Shown: positions 6,182-6,445 of the stretch, one piece after another | How the letters are laid out: the number at the start of each line of letters is the position of its first letter | How positions within the stretch are numbered: the stretch's first letter is position 1 | Source of the DNA: JASFTV01 sp050050615 | Lineage (GTDB): Bacteria; Desulfobacterota; DSM-4660; Desulfatiglandales; HGW-15 | Assembly: GCA_050050615.1 (NCBI GenBank) | Contig: JASFTV010000197.1 | Span: 1 to 6,445, forward strand | Direction of reading: 5' to 3' | Length of the DNA: 6,445 nt | Notes under the pieces: generated by a model | What the model saw: only the letters and a program-made list of their open reading frames with translations | Told to the model about the DNA's origin: nothing | Database searches by the model: none | Position numbers and translations under genes: made by a program

Positions 6182-6445
6182 ATGGACCTTATAAACCCAC
6201 AACCCAGCCTGGTTTTCCTGACACCAGAAGCCAAGGACAAGATTCATCAGGCAGTGCTTCAAATCCTGGGCAAAATGGGCATGCAGGTCCTCCATGATGA
6301 TGCAGTGACACTGCTAAGAAATGCCGGGTGTCCGGTACAACGGAACGGGATGGTCAGGATTCCCGAAGCACTGGTAGAAAAAGCGATCCAGAGTGCTCCC
6401 AGGAATATTCCCATCTATGATCGAGAAGGGACCCTCGCCATGGAT
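6182..6445 (+). CDS. MttB-family (trimethylamine methyltransferase-like) protein, N-terminal part only
   Basis: The first 88 codons of a gene that runs off the right edge; members are usually about 480-500 residues. The segment reads as the family's N-terminus: FLTPEAKDKIHQAVLQILGK, then GMQVLHDDAVTLLRNAGCPV, then VRIPEALVEKAIQSAPRNI and YDRE. MttB proteins move a methyl group from quaternary or tertiary amines to a corrinoid protein. True trimethylamine enzymes contain pyrrolysine at an in-frame TAG, whereas most bacterial relatives lack it and act on glycine betaine, proline betaine, carnitine and similar compounds. The diagnostic region lies beyond the window, so the subtype is unknown. 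It is 73 bases after the second AOR on the same strand, with hairpins but no clear terminator between, and may be in its operon. A corrinoid protein gene downstream would be expected. Confidence 0.82.
   Translation, partial: MDLINPQPSLVFLTPEAKDKIHQAVLQILGKMGMQVLHDDAVTLLRNAGCPVQRNGMVRIPEALVEKAIQSAPRNIPIYDREGTLAMD

Overview
The window looks like chromosomal DNA of a strictly anaerobic bacterium of roughly even base composition. Two members of the tungsten-dependent aldehyde:ferredoxin oxidoreductase (AOR) family and the start of an MttB-family methyltransferase lie together. That mix is common in sulfate-reducing or syntrophic Desulfobacterota and some other subsurface anaerobes, but the lineage is an inference from gene content only. 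All four genes are on the plus strand, and nothing mobile, CRISPR-like or RNA-coding was seen.

Layout: 1-248 has no convincing gene, only a near-palindrome and then a good ribosome binding site. 249-1019 encodes an AHL-lactonase-like (AiiA/AttM-type) metallo-beta-lactamase-fold hydrolase with all its metal ligands. 1125-3974 encodes a 949-residue protein: an essentially complete AOR followed, almost without linker, by a complete iron-dependent alcohol dehydrogenase. A gap of 256 bases follows, with a perfect 15-bp hairpin, a sigma70-like promoter (TTGACA-17-TATATC) and a 12-nt palindrome near the predicted transcription start. 4231-6108 encodes a second, unfused AOR with the classical C-x2-C-x3-C cluster motif. 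A 73-base gap with two abutting hairpins leads to 6182-6445, the first 88 codons of an MttB-family (trimethylamine methyltransferase-like) protein cut by the window edge.

The most notable item is the AOR-alcohol dehydrogenase fusion. An AOR interconverts carboxylate and aldehyde with ferredoxin, and an Fe-ADH interconverts aldehyde and alcohol with NAD(P)H. One polypeptide could therefore run acid <-> aldehyde <-> alcohol and keep the reactive aldehyde enclosed. The hydrolase ahead of it could supply an acid by opening a lactone or ester. The second AOR and the methyltransferase appear to form a separately promoted unit. Substrates cannot be read from the sequence. The two AORs differ in their iron-sulfur ligand spacing and in an active-site histidine position, so they probably do not share a substrate.
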